A DNA stretch of 57,307 bases from Symbiodinium natans. Taxonomy: Eukaryota; Sar; Dinophyceae; Suessiales; Symbiodiniaceae. The stretch spans positions 541,064-598,370 of the forward strand of contig CAJNDS010002192.1 in assembly GCA_905221605.1 (NCBI GenBank), read 5' to 3'. A program made the translations under genes and the position numbers. This document shows, one piece after another, positions 43,370 through 53,148 of the stretch. The notes under the pieces are model-generated. The model had not been told where the DNA came from. It did not search any database and saw only the letters and a program-made list of their open reading frames with translations. How positions within the stretch are numbered: the first letter of the stretch is position 1; each line of letters begins with the position of its first letter.

Positions 43370-43552
43370 GTGGCCAAAAGACCCAACTACAGGATGAAAA
43401 AAGGTCGGTGCGGGGATGTTTCATGCATGCTGGGTCGCAAGCACTCTCGCGCAGGCAACCGAGGAAATAACCCTATTCGCATTGGCCTTTTTCGGCAAAG
43501 AGTCCCTGTCAGACACGAGTTTTGTTTGGCCTCTTTGTTGCTTTCTTGTTAG
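43370..43552 (+). CDS. Possible exon, basic protein
   Basis: After CCAAGCAG (AG at 43368-43369) the frame reads VAKRPNYRMKKGRCGDVSCM, LGRKHSRAGNRGNNPIRIGL and FRQRVPVRHEF, then a hydrophobic end and TAG. The basic Arg/Lys/Gly content would suit RNA binding. Another frame of the same stretch is open, and farther on EEKEALAREKEVLAGQV (about 43572-43622) has coiled-coil character. Confidence 0.3.
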   Translation: MAKRPNYRMKKGRCGDVSCMLGRKHSRAGNRGNNPIRIGLFRQRVPVRHEFCLASLLLSC

Positions 43553-43640
43553 TGAAGGTCCATGTTTTGAGGAAAAGGAGGCCTTGGCCAGGGAAAAGGA
43601 GGTCTTGGCTGGGCAAGTGATTCATGAAGCACGCGGTTCC

Positions 43641-44447
43641 TCTCTGGTTCATGATATTCAGTTTAGGGTTTAGGGTTCTTGTAGAAGCTAGGAAGCTAGG
43701 CTACGTTCACTCAAACCTGTCGCGTATCCCTGGCAAGCCCATGTCCATGTCGAAAAAGTTGCCGGCCGCACGTGGCCTTGCACATATCATGTCATGTCCA
43801 GCACATCTCACGTGTAGTCCAGCCACCTGCCGCACGCACACACGCACACCGAGAAGGTTGGGAAGCTCGCTGACCCTGCCCATGATTTGCTTTTCATGTC
43901 GAGTCCTACAGTCTCCTTGCTGGTGGGAGGGGTGGAGGAGGGGGTTTATGGAGAAGTGAGAATATGGAGAGAGCAACTGTCAAAAACTAGATTCGTTCGC
44001 CACGCACACCAGACGACCCCCTGCACGATTCCCCAGCTTCTGTTGCCTTATGCTGCCGTGAGAGGACCAAGGGGTCTCCGCCGGAGGCCTAGTCGGCTGC
44101 CGCCTCAGGTTGGACGTTTGGTTGAGGGCGGGCCAAAATTGCAGGATTTTGCGGGGTTTGGGGGGTTTAGGGTTTAGGGGTTCTTTTCCCGAGCCCCAAG
44201 CCGCCTGGCAGATCTGCGCTGACAGACTTGAGGACAAACATGCGTGAGAAGGGATTCCCCACATCTTGACATGCTTGTACCCCGATGTCCGCATCCTGAT
44301 ATCAACAGACCTAACTAAAACATCAGTCAGTAAATCCCGCAGTAGAACTTGCAGAATCAGTCCAGAATCATGGTCTTAAATTGTTGCCTTTCAGTCAGAG
44401 ACATACCAAAGACATTTCATGATTTTGGTGGCTTTTTGACTAGGTTC
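43641..44447. other. No gene resolved
   Basis: Contains telomere-like units near 43661-43680 and 44160-44180. A + frame at 43624-43959 is open but not convincing. Confidence 0.35.
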
Positions 44448-45134
44448 TTAATCGTGCTCGGCTCTCCCAAGTGACATCAGCGGCGAATCGCTCCCTATGT
44501 GAGCTATGATGATATCAGCTGGCTTTGGACGATGGATAATGAGGCGAACTTGCTTTCCACTTCGAGCGCCGAAGCTCATTCGGCGCACCCATGAGAGATA
44601 TACTGGACCTCCAGATATGTCAATCAAACAGTTCCCATTATTTACGTCTAGTTCTACTCTTTCCTGCCAATCTCTTTCCCGCCAATCTAGTGAGTCTTGA
44701 ACATGCACCGCTACTGGGATCTGGAAAAGTGCCTGTGAGCGCACATATGCTGCATACTCGTAGTTTTGGCATAGTTTCTTACTAGATCTACGCCTGCGAA
44801 ATCGTGCGGGCGCTTTAACAACACCAGCAGCAGCCACAACCCAGCAGCAACAAGTCTTCTACTCGGTGAAAGTTGAAGCTGCCTCTATACGATGAGCTAG
44901 ATCGCTCTCTGCAGTTGGCGAGCAAGATAAACGACCTGCTGCCTGTGAATCATTCCGCAGCCAGCCACAAGCATCCTGCTTCGATCTAGATGACAGGCCG
45001 GTCACAATAGTCACAACAGGCACAAGAACGGGCTTCTGCTGCCCTGAGCAGAGTGCAGATTCCGAAACAAACATTGTTGTCAAGGTGCTGGGGCAGTATT
45101 TCTGTTCTGTTCTTGAGTGCAGCCACAGGATCAA
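44448..45134 (-). pseudogene. Minus-strand coding-like frame broken by one TAG
   Basis: Read from 45134 down to 44448, one frame stays open for about 229 codons except for a single TAG at 44861-44859. Before it the frame reads QKPVLVPVVTIVTGLSSRSK; after it it reads LCQNYEYAAYVRSQALFQIP, DSLDWRERDWQERVELDVNN and PKPADIIIAHIGSDSPL. The last part faintly recalls SGNH-hydrolase domains of some retroelements, but the expected GDS motif is not present. No ATG is well placed. It is most likely a decayed gene or mobile-element relic. Confidence 0.3.
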
Positions 45135-45187
45135 GTCTCAAGACGGACTAGCGAGCTAGCGGGGCAGGGTAGGCCGCCTTCAGCTTA

Positions 45188-47421
45188 ATGGCTGCGGAGA
45201 GCAAGGACTTTGATTTGGAGGACTGGGCCCGCTGCAAGAACGTGAAGTTCATCCACCTCTTGAAGCTGCTGTCGCTGATTCTTCGCCTGCTCCTGTGCAT
45301 GTGCATTTTGGGGTCAGGCTTCATGCTCATGTTCATGACTCCAGATGTACTTGCCCGAAGGGTCGACTGGGGAGGTCGGCTGACAGCAGGCTCGTGCTTC
45401 TTCTTGACCGGTGAGGAGTATGGAGTCGAGGTCAGCTTGGACTTGTTGTCAGCAAGCGCCGGCACTCAGACGTTCTGCGGGATGGCGCCAGAAGACGTTT
45501 CCACAACCTTTCAGCAGAACATGCTCCTGGCTTTGGTTCAACGACAGCTTATTTTTGTTGGTTTGCGTGGCGCTTTATTCTCTTGAGACCTCTTGATGTA
45601 CTACACCAGATCGTCAAAACGGTGGACGCTGTGTAGTGCACTCTAACTCTAAACCCTAAAACCCGAAACCCTGAACCCCTAAACCCTAAACCCCTCAACC
45701 CAAACCCTAAACAATTTTCAATCCCTAAACCCTAAAACCCTAAACCCTAAACCCTCAGGTTTTTGCTGAAGGCGATGGGATGGACCGAGGACAGCGCGCC
45801 CCAACTCCCAAAGCCTTACGCGACACTTGAAGGCCCCAAGCGCGCCGAAGCCCCAGAGGCCAAAAGATGTCCCCCAAAGGGGTTAGGGTTTAGGGTTTAG
45901 GGTTTGGGGTTTAGGGTTTAGGGTTTAGGGTTTAGGGGCGAGGACTGCCTTCCGAACTTGATGGGCCTGCCTTCCGGCTGTGGCTGTGGTCGGGTGGAGT
46001 CCGAGTTCTGCCCACAAGACTCGGTCTTGGACTTGGGCTTCATGGCACAGCTCCTTGGAGGGTTTAGGGTTTAGGGTTTAGGGTTTAGGGTTTAGGGTTT
46101 AGGGTTTAGGGTCGTTTAAGCACTCTCCCCGAGCATCTTGAATCCCAGACCCCTGCCGATGAAGCACTTCATGTGCTTAATCGGCCCAGGATTGAAGATT
46201 TAGGATTGAAGATGCTCTGGGAGAGATCCCGGGCATCTTCAACCTTCAATCTTCGAACCCAGGGCCGATTAAGCAGGTCGGGTGCTGAAATCGGTCCTGG
46301 GGTCAAGAATTCAAAAGTGCAGATGCTCCGGCAAGGGGTTCTGTAGCATCTTCAAGCCCCTCTCCCAAAGACCCATATATGTGTAGTGTCTTGGGTTGTC
46401 TACCGTTGCCGGTTGGGTACGCGGAGTGACCAAAACACTAAAAGTAAATAGATCTTGGGGGGGGGGGGGGGGGGGGGGGGGGGGTTCCCTAATATATATA
46501 TATACATATATATATATATACATATATGTTTTTCATACTTTTATCATTATTATTGTTACTATTACTGTTGTCATTATATTATTACTAGTATTATTGTTAT
46601 TATTTTTTATTAGTATACATATATGTATATATATATATATATATCCTGTCCAGGTTCTTTGCCTCCATGTTCTTCGCCGGCTTCTTCGTTTGTGCCTCTG
46701 CCGGAGCCATTATCAGCGACATGCGGTCCAAGTTTTCCGACTTGCCAGGCTCCGTCTCCTTCCTGCAGAAGACTTGGATGTACCTTTTGCGCTAAGTAAG
46801 CTGTGATGGCCTTTTCTTGGCGTAAACAGGGCTGCTGTACTGCTACTCGTGTGGGTGAGCAGTGGGCAGTACCGCAGGTATTTCTTCTTGACGATCCTGC
46901 CCAACTACCTGATCAGTCCGATGGGTTCTGTCGTCATGATGCCAGAGCCTGCTGACAAGGTGGTGCTGATCAGGACTCCCCCAGACTACGCCTTCATCCA
47001 GCTTTACAGCTTCTTCGTTGTGGTGCCCTCGACTTGCTGCCTCCTGTGTTATGCATGTTGCTGCGTGGACCAAGGAAGCAATGGACATCGAAGTTGTGGG
47101 TCAGCATATACTTGCTCCTTGCTTTGCTCAGCTGCTCTCGTGGCTCCTGTGGTCTTGCTCGTGATCCTTGCGTACCTGGACATGGGCAACTGGTTCTTCA
47201 TCGACTGGAACTTCCGGATTTCCGTTGACCTAAGCTTCGTTGGTGCAGCCATGGTGGCCAAGTGCTTCCTCGGCGTCGCCGCGCTGCTGGACAGCATCGT
47301 CTACATCATCAGCTTAGTTCAGGATACGGCATGGTTTAAGGACAAGACGCAGAAGACGGCAGTGGAGCACATGAAAGCTCAAAAGTATGAACCGGGAACT
47401 GCGCAGCAGATTCCCGCATGA
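45188..47421 (+). CDS. Three-exon multi-pass membrane protein
   Basis: Model: exon 1 45188-45546 (ATG 45188, MAAESKDFDLEDWARCKNVK; GC donor CGACA|GCTT), exon 2 46654-46779 (acceptor TGTCCAG; donor TTGGAT|GTACC), exon 3 46830-47421 (acceptor AAACAG; TGA). The sum is 1077 bases, exactly 359 codons with the stop. Phases agree at both joins. The exon 1 end is the least certain, since several AG|G-type sites would also keep frame. Hydrophobic segments: residues about 23-52 (LLKLLSLILRLLLCMCILGS), around the exon 1/2 join (FFASMFFAGFFVCASAGAII), after AAVLLLVWVSS, YAFIQLYSFFVVVPSTCCLL, SAALVAPVVLLVILAYLDMG and FVGAAMVAKCFLGVAALLDS. A Cys-rich loop CYACCCVDQGSNGHRSCG lies between two of them. The tail KTQKTAVEHMKAQKYEPGT is hydrophilic and probably cytosolic. 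No transporter or channel family is recognised. The minus frame over exon 1 is a shadow. Confidence 0.7.
45644..46113. repeat. Opposed telomere-like blocks in an intron
   Basis: Inside intron 1 of the membrane-protein gene, a CCCTAAA block (45644-45757) is followed by two TTTAGGG blocks (45881-45937 and 46060-46113). Opposite orientations mean the RNA could fold into a long duplex. Confidence 0.85.
46123..46226. repeat. Intronic hairpin element 1
   Basis: The left arm CTCTCCCCGAGCATCTTGAA pairs with the right arm, which contains GATTGAAGATGCTCTGGGAG. Inner arms CCGAT/ATCGG surround GAAGCACTTCATGTGCTT, itself partly palindromic. About 104 bases, touching the telomere-like block to its left. 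Confidence 0.7.
46229..46331. repeat. Intronic hairpin element 2
   Basis: The left arm GGGCATCTTCAA and inner GAACCCAGGGCCGATT pair with AATCGGTCCTGGGGTC and GTGCAGATGCTCC on the right. It is a diverged copy of hairpin 1 in tandem; a third partial arm (AGCATCTTCAAGCCCCTCTC) follows at about 46345. Confidence 0.65.
46457..46484. repeat. G homopolymer in intron
   Basis: Twenty-eight consecutive G in intron 1 of the membrane-protein gene, followed by TA microsatellite (46491-46529), T-rich degenerate sequence and a second TA block (46613-46644) that leads into the exon 2 acceptor. Confidence 0.9.
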
Positions 47422-47930
47422 TGCTCCGTCCAGCGAGGGCTTGCTTCTATCTGTCGATGTTTCGCCACGATGCTTCCAAGAGGGGTGGAGTGTGTTCACA
47501 GGTCTACTGCGTGTTTAGTCTACTCCACAGTACATGCTGCGCTTCCTTGTTCGGCACATGGCATGCTGTAGAGTAGAACTCTCGCAGAGAAAGCTGTACG
47601 TACACACTAAAATACTGCAAAAGACTCCAACCCATGTGGATGCCCAGTGGTGGATGTCCTCGCTGAGAGTTTCACTTGTAAGCTTTGCAAAGAGCCTTGC
47701 CACAGCCAGATCCTACAGGGATCATGGTGTGCAGATCACCTGAATATACCTTAAACATCCTTAAGCCACAATTCAGGCTTCTACAAGAAGCACGAGAAGG
47801 ATCTTGGGACTCTATGGGCGCTTCGTTGTGGATAATTTTGAATATTAGTCTATGGTGCCCCCTTTCTTTCTTGTGTGAGAAATTGTGCAACAGTTTCAGC
47901 GTTGCTGGGCTGTCTCCAAGATTTTCACAG

Positions 47931-48038
47931 ACTGCACTCTGCGCTCCGCTCAAAAGTGGCTCTGAGGAAAGCACAGAAAGCACAGAAGTGGATGCTGGGG
48001 GGCTTCCGACCTTAGCCGACGGCGCGTCCGCGGACTAG
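47931..48038 (+). CDS. Possible terminal exon, acidic tail
   Basis: After ATTTTCACAG (AG at 47929-47930) the frame reads TALCAPLKSGSEESTESTEV, then DAGGLPTLADGASAD and TAG. It is an acidic, Ser/Thr-rich, disordered-looking C-terminus. It lies 510 bases beyond the stop of the membrane-protein gene and could be an alternative last exon of it or belong to another gene. Confidence 0.35.
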   Translation, partial: TALCAPLKSGSEESTESTEVDAGGLPTLADGASAD

Positions 48039-48994
48039 TTGTAGATCATGAAGTTTTTTCGACGAGCTTCTACCGCGTCCTGCCCCGCACCAGCCCCGCC
48101 GCTCAAACTGACGTGCCCGTTTATGCTTTGCTAGTTTGTGTCTTATCACGTCTGTTTACTTTCCAAATCACGGCAAAGCATACGCAGTGTTCTGTCGTGG
48201 ACTGTAACAATGTCATCTACAATGATGGCCCACGGTTGTGTCAGATGAGTACAGAATGCATTAGTAGACTATCGTACACGACCGTCTACTACTGTGTTCT
48301 ATTCGAGAATACACCACCGTGCACTAAGTAGAAAGGGCAGCAGCTGCCACACGAGCCTTTCAACGAGAAGCATCCCCTTTAGTTCTTCAGGGTTCGACAT
48401 AGTCTACTCTAGTATACTAGAGTCAAGTCTGGTCTACAACGGTATGCGTATGTTGACCATAATCGTACACTACAGGACACTGTTGTTAACTGTAGGGTTT
48501 TGAGCTTAGCCAAGGCTCACAGAACCTGAGCAGCGTAGTTGCTCAAATTTTGCGCTGCCAGTGCTGTAGCCAACATAGAGGGCACAGTACGCCACAGTTA
48601 TGGCGTGCTGGAAGCCTCTCTTTCGACAGCAAGGCTTGTTTAGGCCGCTCCCCTACTGGGGTGGTCACCGCCCGACCTTTGAACCTAGACCCAAAAATCC
48701 TCCCCCCCATACCCCTAAACCCGAAACCCCCGCCAAAGAGGCGATCTTGCGTTGCAGCTGTATGGTTTTCCCTTTCAGCTGGCGGAGCTATTTCATAGTC
48801 AAAGGGCTCGGTCAAATGCTATCCCGAGATTACATTCTCGCCCAGCACGAGTGTGTTGGCGTGTCTGCTTTCTATCTGAATGCAAATCGTAGTAACGTTT
48901 GATGTGTTGGCTCGACGCGCTGCGCCCCGGCGGGTCACAGGTGCCGATTCGAGCACAAAAAAATAGCGGCAAAAAAAGCCCTCCTCGGCTAGCC
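48039..48994. other. Intergenic, no gene seen
   Basis: About 950 bases between the acidic exon and the methyltransferase. Short frames only. The sequence just before 48995 stays open in the methyltransferase frame back to about 48902 but is judged 5' UTR. Confidence 0.45.
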
Positions 48995-49861
48995 ATGGCG
49001 CGTTCACTGGCTTCTCGCATGGCATTCGCCACGGCTGACTTCACTGTGCGTGAGCACCAGCACTGGCAGAAAACAGCCCGGACTTACGAGAAAACATGGG
49101 GTTTTTTGACGCGGCAATGTGACCGTGCCCTTCTGAATGCTGTGCAGTGTCAACAAGGTTGCAGCTTAGTGGACGTTGCCGCAGGGCCCTGTTATGTGGC
49201 AGAGGCTGCAGCCAAGGCTGGTGCTGTTGTAACTGCCCTGGACTTCTCCAAAAACATGCTGGACCTTGCTCAAGCACGAGTCTCTGCCGAGATGGCATCG
49301 CACACGGTGCGGTTCATCGAAGCCGACGCAGCGAGGATGCCCTTGGAGGCCATGTCGGTTGACGTGGTCGTTTGCAGCTTTGGTGTTCCCCACTTTGCAG
49401 AGCCAGAGGCATTTTTCGCGGAAGCATTCCGAGTCCTGCGCCCTGGTGGGTGCTTGGGCTTCACTGTCTGGGGCTACTCCTTTCTGACAGAGGTGCTTCA
49501 GTTGATTCACGATGCCGTTTGGGCGCATGGCAACCCGCATGTGTCTTTGCCTCCCGCCCCCCCTTTCTTCCGCTTTTCGCAAGCCAGAACCACCAAGGAC
49601 ACACTCAAGCGCTTTGGGTTTAGCAACGTCCAGTGCCAAAGAGTCCCTGTTTGTTGGGAGGTGCATGATGCACGCGAGACCTTTCAGACTTTCCGGGGCT
49701 GGCATGGTCAAACCGGTGCCTTGCTTGCGGGGCAGAACACCGAGCAGCTGGCTGCCATTGAGGCTGCCATTGCGGTTTCAACAGAAGCCAAGCGAAGTCG
49801 ACCCAGTGCTCCATGCCAGCTGCAGTTCGACAGTGTTCTGACAACAGCTACCAAGATTTGA
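48995..49861 (+). CDS. Class I SAM-dependent methyltransferase, single exon
   Basis: The frame is intact to TGA. ATG 48995 (context AGCCATGG, MARSLASRMAFATADFTVRE, 288 aa) is preferred over ATG 48902 because of its context and because residues upstream of it look untranslated. Class I motifs are in order: motif I LVDVAAGPCYVAEAA at about 58-72 (AdoMet Gly-rich loop), the acidic end of beta-2 in TALDFS (Asp83), EADAARMPL at about 109-117, VVVCSFGVPHF at about 125-135 (motif IV) and FRVLRPGGCLGFTVWG at about 145-160. This matches the UbiE/COQ5-like type 11 group, which methylates small molecules; the substrate cannot be told. The loop has AAGPC where AAGTG is usual. Leu/Ser/Arg near the N-terminus could be a weak organelle signal. 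The C-terminal third (residues 165-288) is substrate-side and unassigned. Confidence 0.85.
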   Translation: MARSLASRMAFATADFTVREHQHWQKTARTYEKTWGFLTRQCDRALLNAVQCQQGCSLVDVAAGPCYVAEAAAKAGAVVTALDFSKNMLDLAQARVSAEMASHTVRFIEADAARMPLEAMSVDVVVCSFGVPHFAEPEAFFAEAFRVLRPGGCLGFTVWGYSFLTEVLQLIHDAVWAHGNPHVSLPPAPPFFRFSQARTTKDTLKRFGFSNVQCQRVPVCWEVHDARETFQTFRGWHGQTGALLAGQNTEQLAAIEAAIAVSTEAKRSRPSAPCQLQFDSVLTTATKI

Positions 49862-50261
49862 TGTGCCCTGGGAACAACACTCTTCACCGGATTTCCGGTT
49901 TTTAAGGGACGGAAGAGGGTCTGTACATTCCTTGGGCCAGCAGCAAACCTGCATGAACAAGTTCCGCCATGACAGGATCGTGCCTGTCACCTTTCCTGTC
50001 GCACTTTGAGCTACGTGTCCTCTGTAGTTTCCGACGCGGCATGAGGCCGACGCTGGCACTGCTTATTTTTAAGAACATTAGACAAGGAACGTGTGCAACT
50101 GCACCTCGCCTACCTGGGCTTGGAGCTAGGCACCAGAGGTAGCAGTGAGCCACTGGCGCTAGAAACGGAAATCACGGTCCAGTTCCCCCGAACGAGTCCC
50201 GGCTCATGCTTGCGGTTCTAATCCTTCGATTGCACAAACGGTTCTGCGCAGGATCATAATA
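49862..50261. other. Intergenic, no gene seen
   Basis: Probably the methyltransferase 3' UTR and spacer. No repeat of note. Confidence 0.4.
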
Positions 50262-50501
50262 ATGCCCTCGAAGCCGAGCCAGCAGGTTGCTGAACAGCCC
50301 CAACCTCTCAGGCAAGAAGCCTTCTGCCAGAACCCTGAAGATCCCCGGCTTCCTCGAGCCTCCCCGCTTTCCCACGTGCGCCCAGGCAGCGAGGAGGATC
50401 AGCCGAAAGAGCTGCTGGAGAGGCTCATCCTCGCATCGGAGCTCAGAGAGCTTCAGGTGAAGCTGAGTAGGATGTATGGGCCACGGGTGATCCGGGCATG
50501 A
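50262..50501 (+). CDS. Possible small ORF, 79 aa
   Basis: ATG 50262 to TGA reads MPSKPSQQVAEQPQPLRQEA first and ends EEDQPKELLERLILASELRE, LQVKLSRMYGPRVIRA. The C-terminal half is a convincing amphipathic helix. The minus strand is also open (50531-50172), so the strand is not certain. It could be a complete micro-gene or the last exon of a gene. Confidence 0.3.
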   Translation: MPSKPSQQVAEQPQPLRQEAFCQNPEDPRLPRASPLSHVRPGSEEDQPKELLERLILASELRELQVKLSRMYGPRVIRA

Positions 50502-50608
50502 GGGACATCCGCGGTGGTCTTGGCAAAACAAGATTACAAGGGTAAAACTATCCGAAATCTCAAGTACAGCCCGGAAGCCCGCTCAGAGGCAAATGCCACA
50601 GTGATATA

Positions 50609-50845
50609 ATGTTGACAGCCCATCGCACACCTACGAGACTCGTTGTCCAAAGATGCTTGGAGTCGAAACTGCAGTCGGAGAATCTTCCTGTTTCCAAGGC
50701 CAACTGCGCGGATCTGTGGCAAACGAAGGGCCTGCCGTTGAAGAGGTCCTTAGTTGTCGAGGAAGCACCCCTCAACTTCGTAGCCATTTGTGGCAGCCAT
50801 AGAAATTCTATGGAGTCCAGTCCCATAGATCAACCTTTTAGTTAG
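50609..50845 (+). CDS. Possible small ORF, 78 aa
   Basis: ATG 50609 to TAG; contains LVVQRCLESKLQSENLPVSK and LKRSLVVEEAPLNFVAIC. The pattern is moderately protein-like. There are no splice signals and no family. The opposite strand is partly open. Confidence 0.2.
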   Translation: MLTAHRTPTRLVVQRCLESKLQSENLPVSKANCADLWQTKGLPLKRSLVVEEAPLNFVAICGSHRNSMESSPIDQPFS

Positions 50846-50994
50846 TGTGCCTAGGTAACTTGGCCTGAGCCCGCAATCCAGCTAAAACCCAAACCGTAAA
50901 GTTATTTTTCAAGCCGGGCGCGACACTTTGGTTCTGTGATCTCGAGCCTGCAGCGCAGCAAAGTCTGGGAACATCTGTAATGTGGGCGCCTTTG

Positions 50995-51290
50995 TGGGGT
51001 ATATGGTTAAATTATGAGATGATTATGAGATTGATATATTAGTAGGTTGTTGCTATGTTCATTTGTGCATTTTCATATTTTATTTTTGATATTAGTAGAT
51101 GAGTAGTATGTGGTGACAATGTTACATTGTTATATGAAAGTATTATGCTATCATATAAATGCATTATTTCATCATCATCGTGGAAATATTTTTATACCGC
51201 TATACAAACTGTATATTGTAACGTGTTTCTAGTCTAATATTACATTATTTTATGTTATACTATATCATCTTATATATTATGTCGTCTTAC
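50995..51290. other. AT-rich island
   Basis: About 300 bases of TAT/ATT-rich degenerate sequence with sharp edges, similar in kind to 2685-3130. No gene is present. Confidence 0.6.
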
Positions 51291-51857
51291 TTGGGATGGT
51301 TGCCAGAAGCTGTGGGCTGGACATGGCTTATTGTGCCTGGGTTAATCGTCTTGATTTAGGGAGACCCGAGTTGCTACTTACAGCTCAGGAGGTTCGGTGA
51401 TTAAGCACAGGCTTTGGTCCAACTTGCTCAGCCTCTCCTGCTACAGTACTTTGGTGCTCGCATTTGTTGAGTTGTTTTTGGAAGGATTTCGCGTTTCCGT
51501 GTCTCTTTCACATCCGAAGCGCCACTGCAGACCTGTTTTCAGCCCTCATTGCATCCAGAGTTTTGGGAATCGCATCCTGAACCGAAGCTGCCGGCATTGA
51601 TTGGCAACCCTTGTGCCACAACACGCTCACGCACTGGGGTGCGAAGCAACACGTAGCTGGTGCTTGGGGCCAGGCTGCCGACCATCCAGAGCGCAGCTGA
51701 GTTGGTGCAGCTGGCCATGTTTTCTTTGCCCCGGCACAGGGCATCCCAAGTGGGCTTTCCGAAGCCTAGGCCAGAATGGCAGTCCAGGAAAGCTGGACGT
51801 AGCTCAGAGTACAGTGGCCGGGCGGTGTTGCGAGTTGGAACCCCTTCTTCATGACAG

Positions 51858-52178
51858 GCGAAAGAGTTCACTCGCCTGCAAGCTGCGGACGACCGCACCC
51901 TCGCAGACGAGTACAAGCGTCTTGAGATTCCCACGCAGGTGGGCATGTGGGGAATGCCTCCAAATCCATCCAACAGAGCTAAGCGCAGATCTCGAAAGCT
52001 CCATGCAGACCATCCAGCACGGTCCTGAACTTGAGTTCCAAAAACCCTAGACTCTCCAAGGATCTCTTGAATCTCTTGGCCACTACGCAACCGAATCCTT
52101 GAGGTGGAGGCCCCGACGAAGCGCCGCGAACTGCTGCAGCGCCTGCAGCGCGTGGCGGCGTGGCGGGCGCCAAGCTGA
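51858..52178 (+). CDS. Last two exons of an unknown gene
   Basis: Exon A (51858-51938, after CATGACAG) reads AKEFTRLQAADDRTLADEYK, then RLEIPTQ, and ends at ACGCAG|GTGGGC. Exon B (52104-52178, after CTTGAG) reads VEAPTKRRELLQRLQRVAAW, RAPS, TGA. Both junctions are phase 0, so the spliced frame continues smoothly in a charged, helical, coiled-coil-like C-terminus. The 165-base intron is normal in size. The long open frame on the opposite strand (52444-51539) is judged a shadow. Function unknown. Confidence 0.55.
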
Positions 52179-52640
52179 GATGTCGTGAGGGTTTCGGGGC
52201 TTATAAGGGTTGAAGGGTTTAAGATGATTCGCAGAACTGCAGAACAATCTTGAAAGGGCAGGAAATTCCAAGTTCGGGTCTCGTTGTAGTGTTTACGAGT
52301 AGGGTTTGCAATAGGGCAGTATGCTTTGGCTTGTAAACGTTGACATGTTTTGGGTTTCAACTTGCTGAAAAGCAAGGATAGCAAAGCATAATATCTCGCA
52401 GCAGGGCGGCGCACAAGCATACTACATGGAAATGAGAGGCTCATGAATATGCAGAAAATTGTGCAGTTGAACTAGGGTTCTTGGGTTAGAGGCGCTTTCC
52501 CTTTGCCGTTCTCCTGCGATACATCTTGCTGATGGACTTCCGGTGCATTGGGCAGCAGAATACCTCGATTGAGAGCCCATCCGTTTTTGATTATTCACTG
52601 TTTGGTGGTCCTTCCTTCCCAACATTCTGCGAACTCCGAG

Positions 52641-52679
52641 GTTTTGCCTGTTCACGAGCTGCGCAAAGACTGCCAGGAC
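52641..52679 (+). CDS. SAP-like helix exon, copy 2
   Basis: After CTCCGAG the frame reads VLPVHELRKDCQD up to GAC|GC, a GC-type donor. It matches the exon at 42905-42965 at most residues (LPAHELRKECQD there), with many differences at third codon positions, which indicates selection on protein. A telomere-like block follows at 52713. Confidence 0.4.
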
Positions 52680-52712
52680 GCGCAGCGTCATCCGCGGCCA
52701 CACTTGAAACAA

Positions 52713-52761
52713 CCCTAAACCCTAAACCCTAAACCCTAAACATCCTAAACCCTAAACAGAA
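52713..52761. repeat. CCCTAAA tract
   Basis: Six CCCTAAA units, one interrupted by CAT, just downstream of the SAP-like exon. Confidence 0.85.
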
Positions 52762-53148
52762 GCATCGGTGAAGCCTGGCTCCATTCGATAAGCCCTCAAC
52801 CTTAACTGGCGAAAGTGGCCGGCAGTTCAGCTGGGTGGGAGGCAACAAACCGCGACTTTTTCAAAAGTCGCCGAAGTCTATGTGGAGCCTAACGGCGTCA
52901 TTCCCTACGATTAGCCCTGAAGGGATCATAGAGAGGGAACTTACCTACCCGATTCCCGACCAAGAAAACCCCACCGATTTCCTTTCCTCACGAGCAGAGA
53001 GGAGCTGCGGGTGTCCACCAGTTCTGAGGCGCGGGTTTGCATTCACTGCCCACTAGGGCCAACCGATTTCTGGGTGTCTGGGTGTATAGAGCATTGGGAA
53101 AAGAGAGAAGTGCTGAAGGGAGTGTAATCAGGGACACAGGATCGGAGA

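Noticed and set aside
39633-44861. Stop-codon reassignment of TAG
   Set aside because: A few coding-like frames contain a single TAG, but two are TAG|G acceptor contexts and the clear genes use TGA, TAA and TAG as normal stops.
49166-49711. Minus-strand open frame of 181 codons
   Set aside because: Antisense to the methyltransferase core, which has all class I motifs in order.
50777-50795. Possible spliced-leader relic CGTAGCCATTTGTGGC
   Set aside because: Needs a one-base insertion and lacks the 3' third of the leader; it also falls inside an open frame rather than before a gene.
51539-52444. Minus-strand open frame of 301 codons with an ATG
   Set aside because: It is long, but its residue mix is Ser/Arg/Leu-rich without motifs, and it lies opposite a well-supported pair of + strand exons (51858-52178) with matching phases. 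Most likely an antisense shadow.
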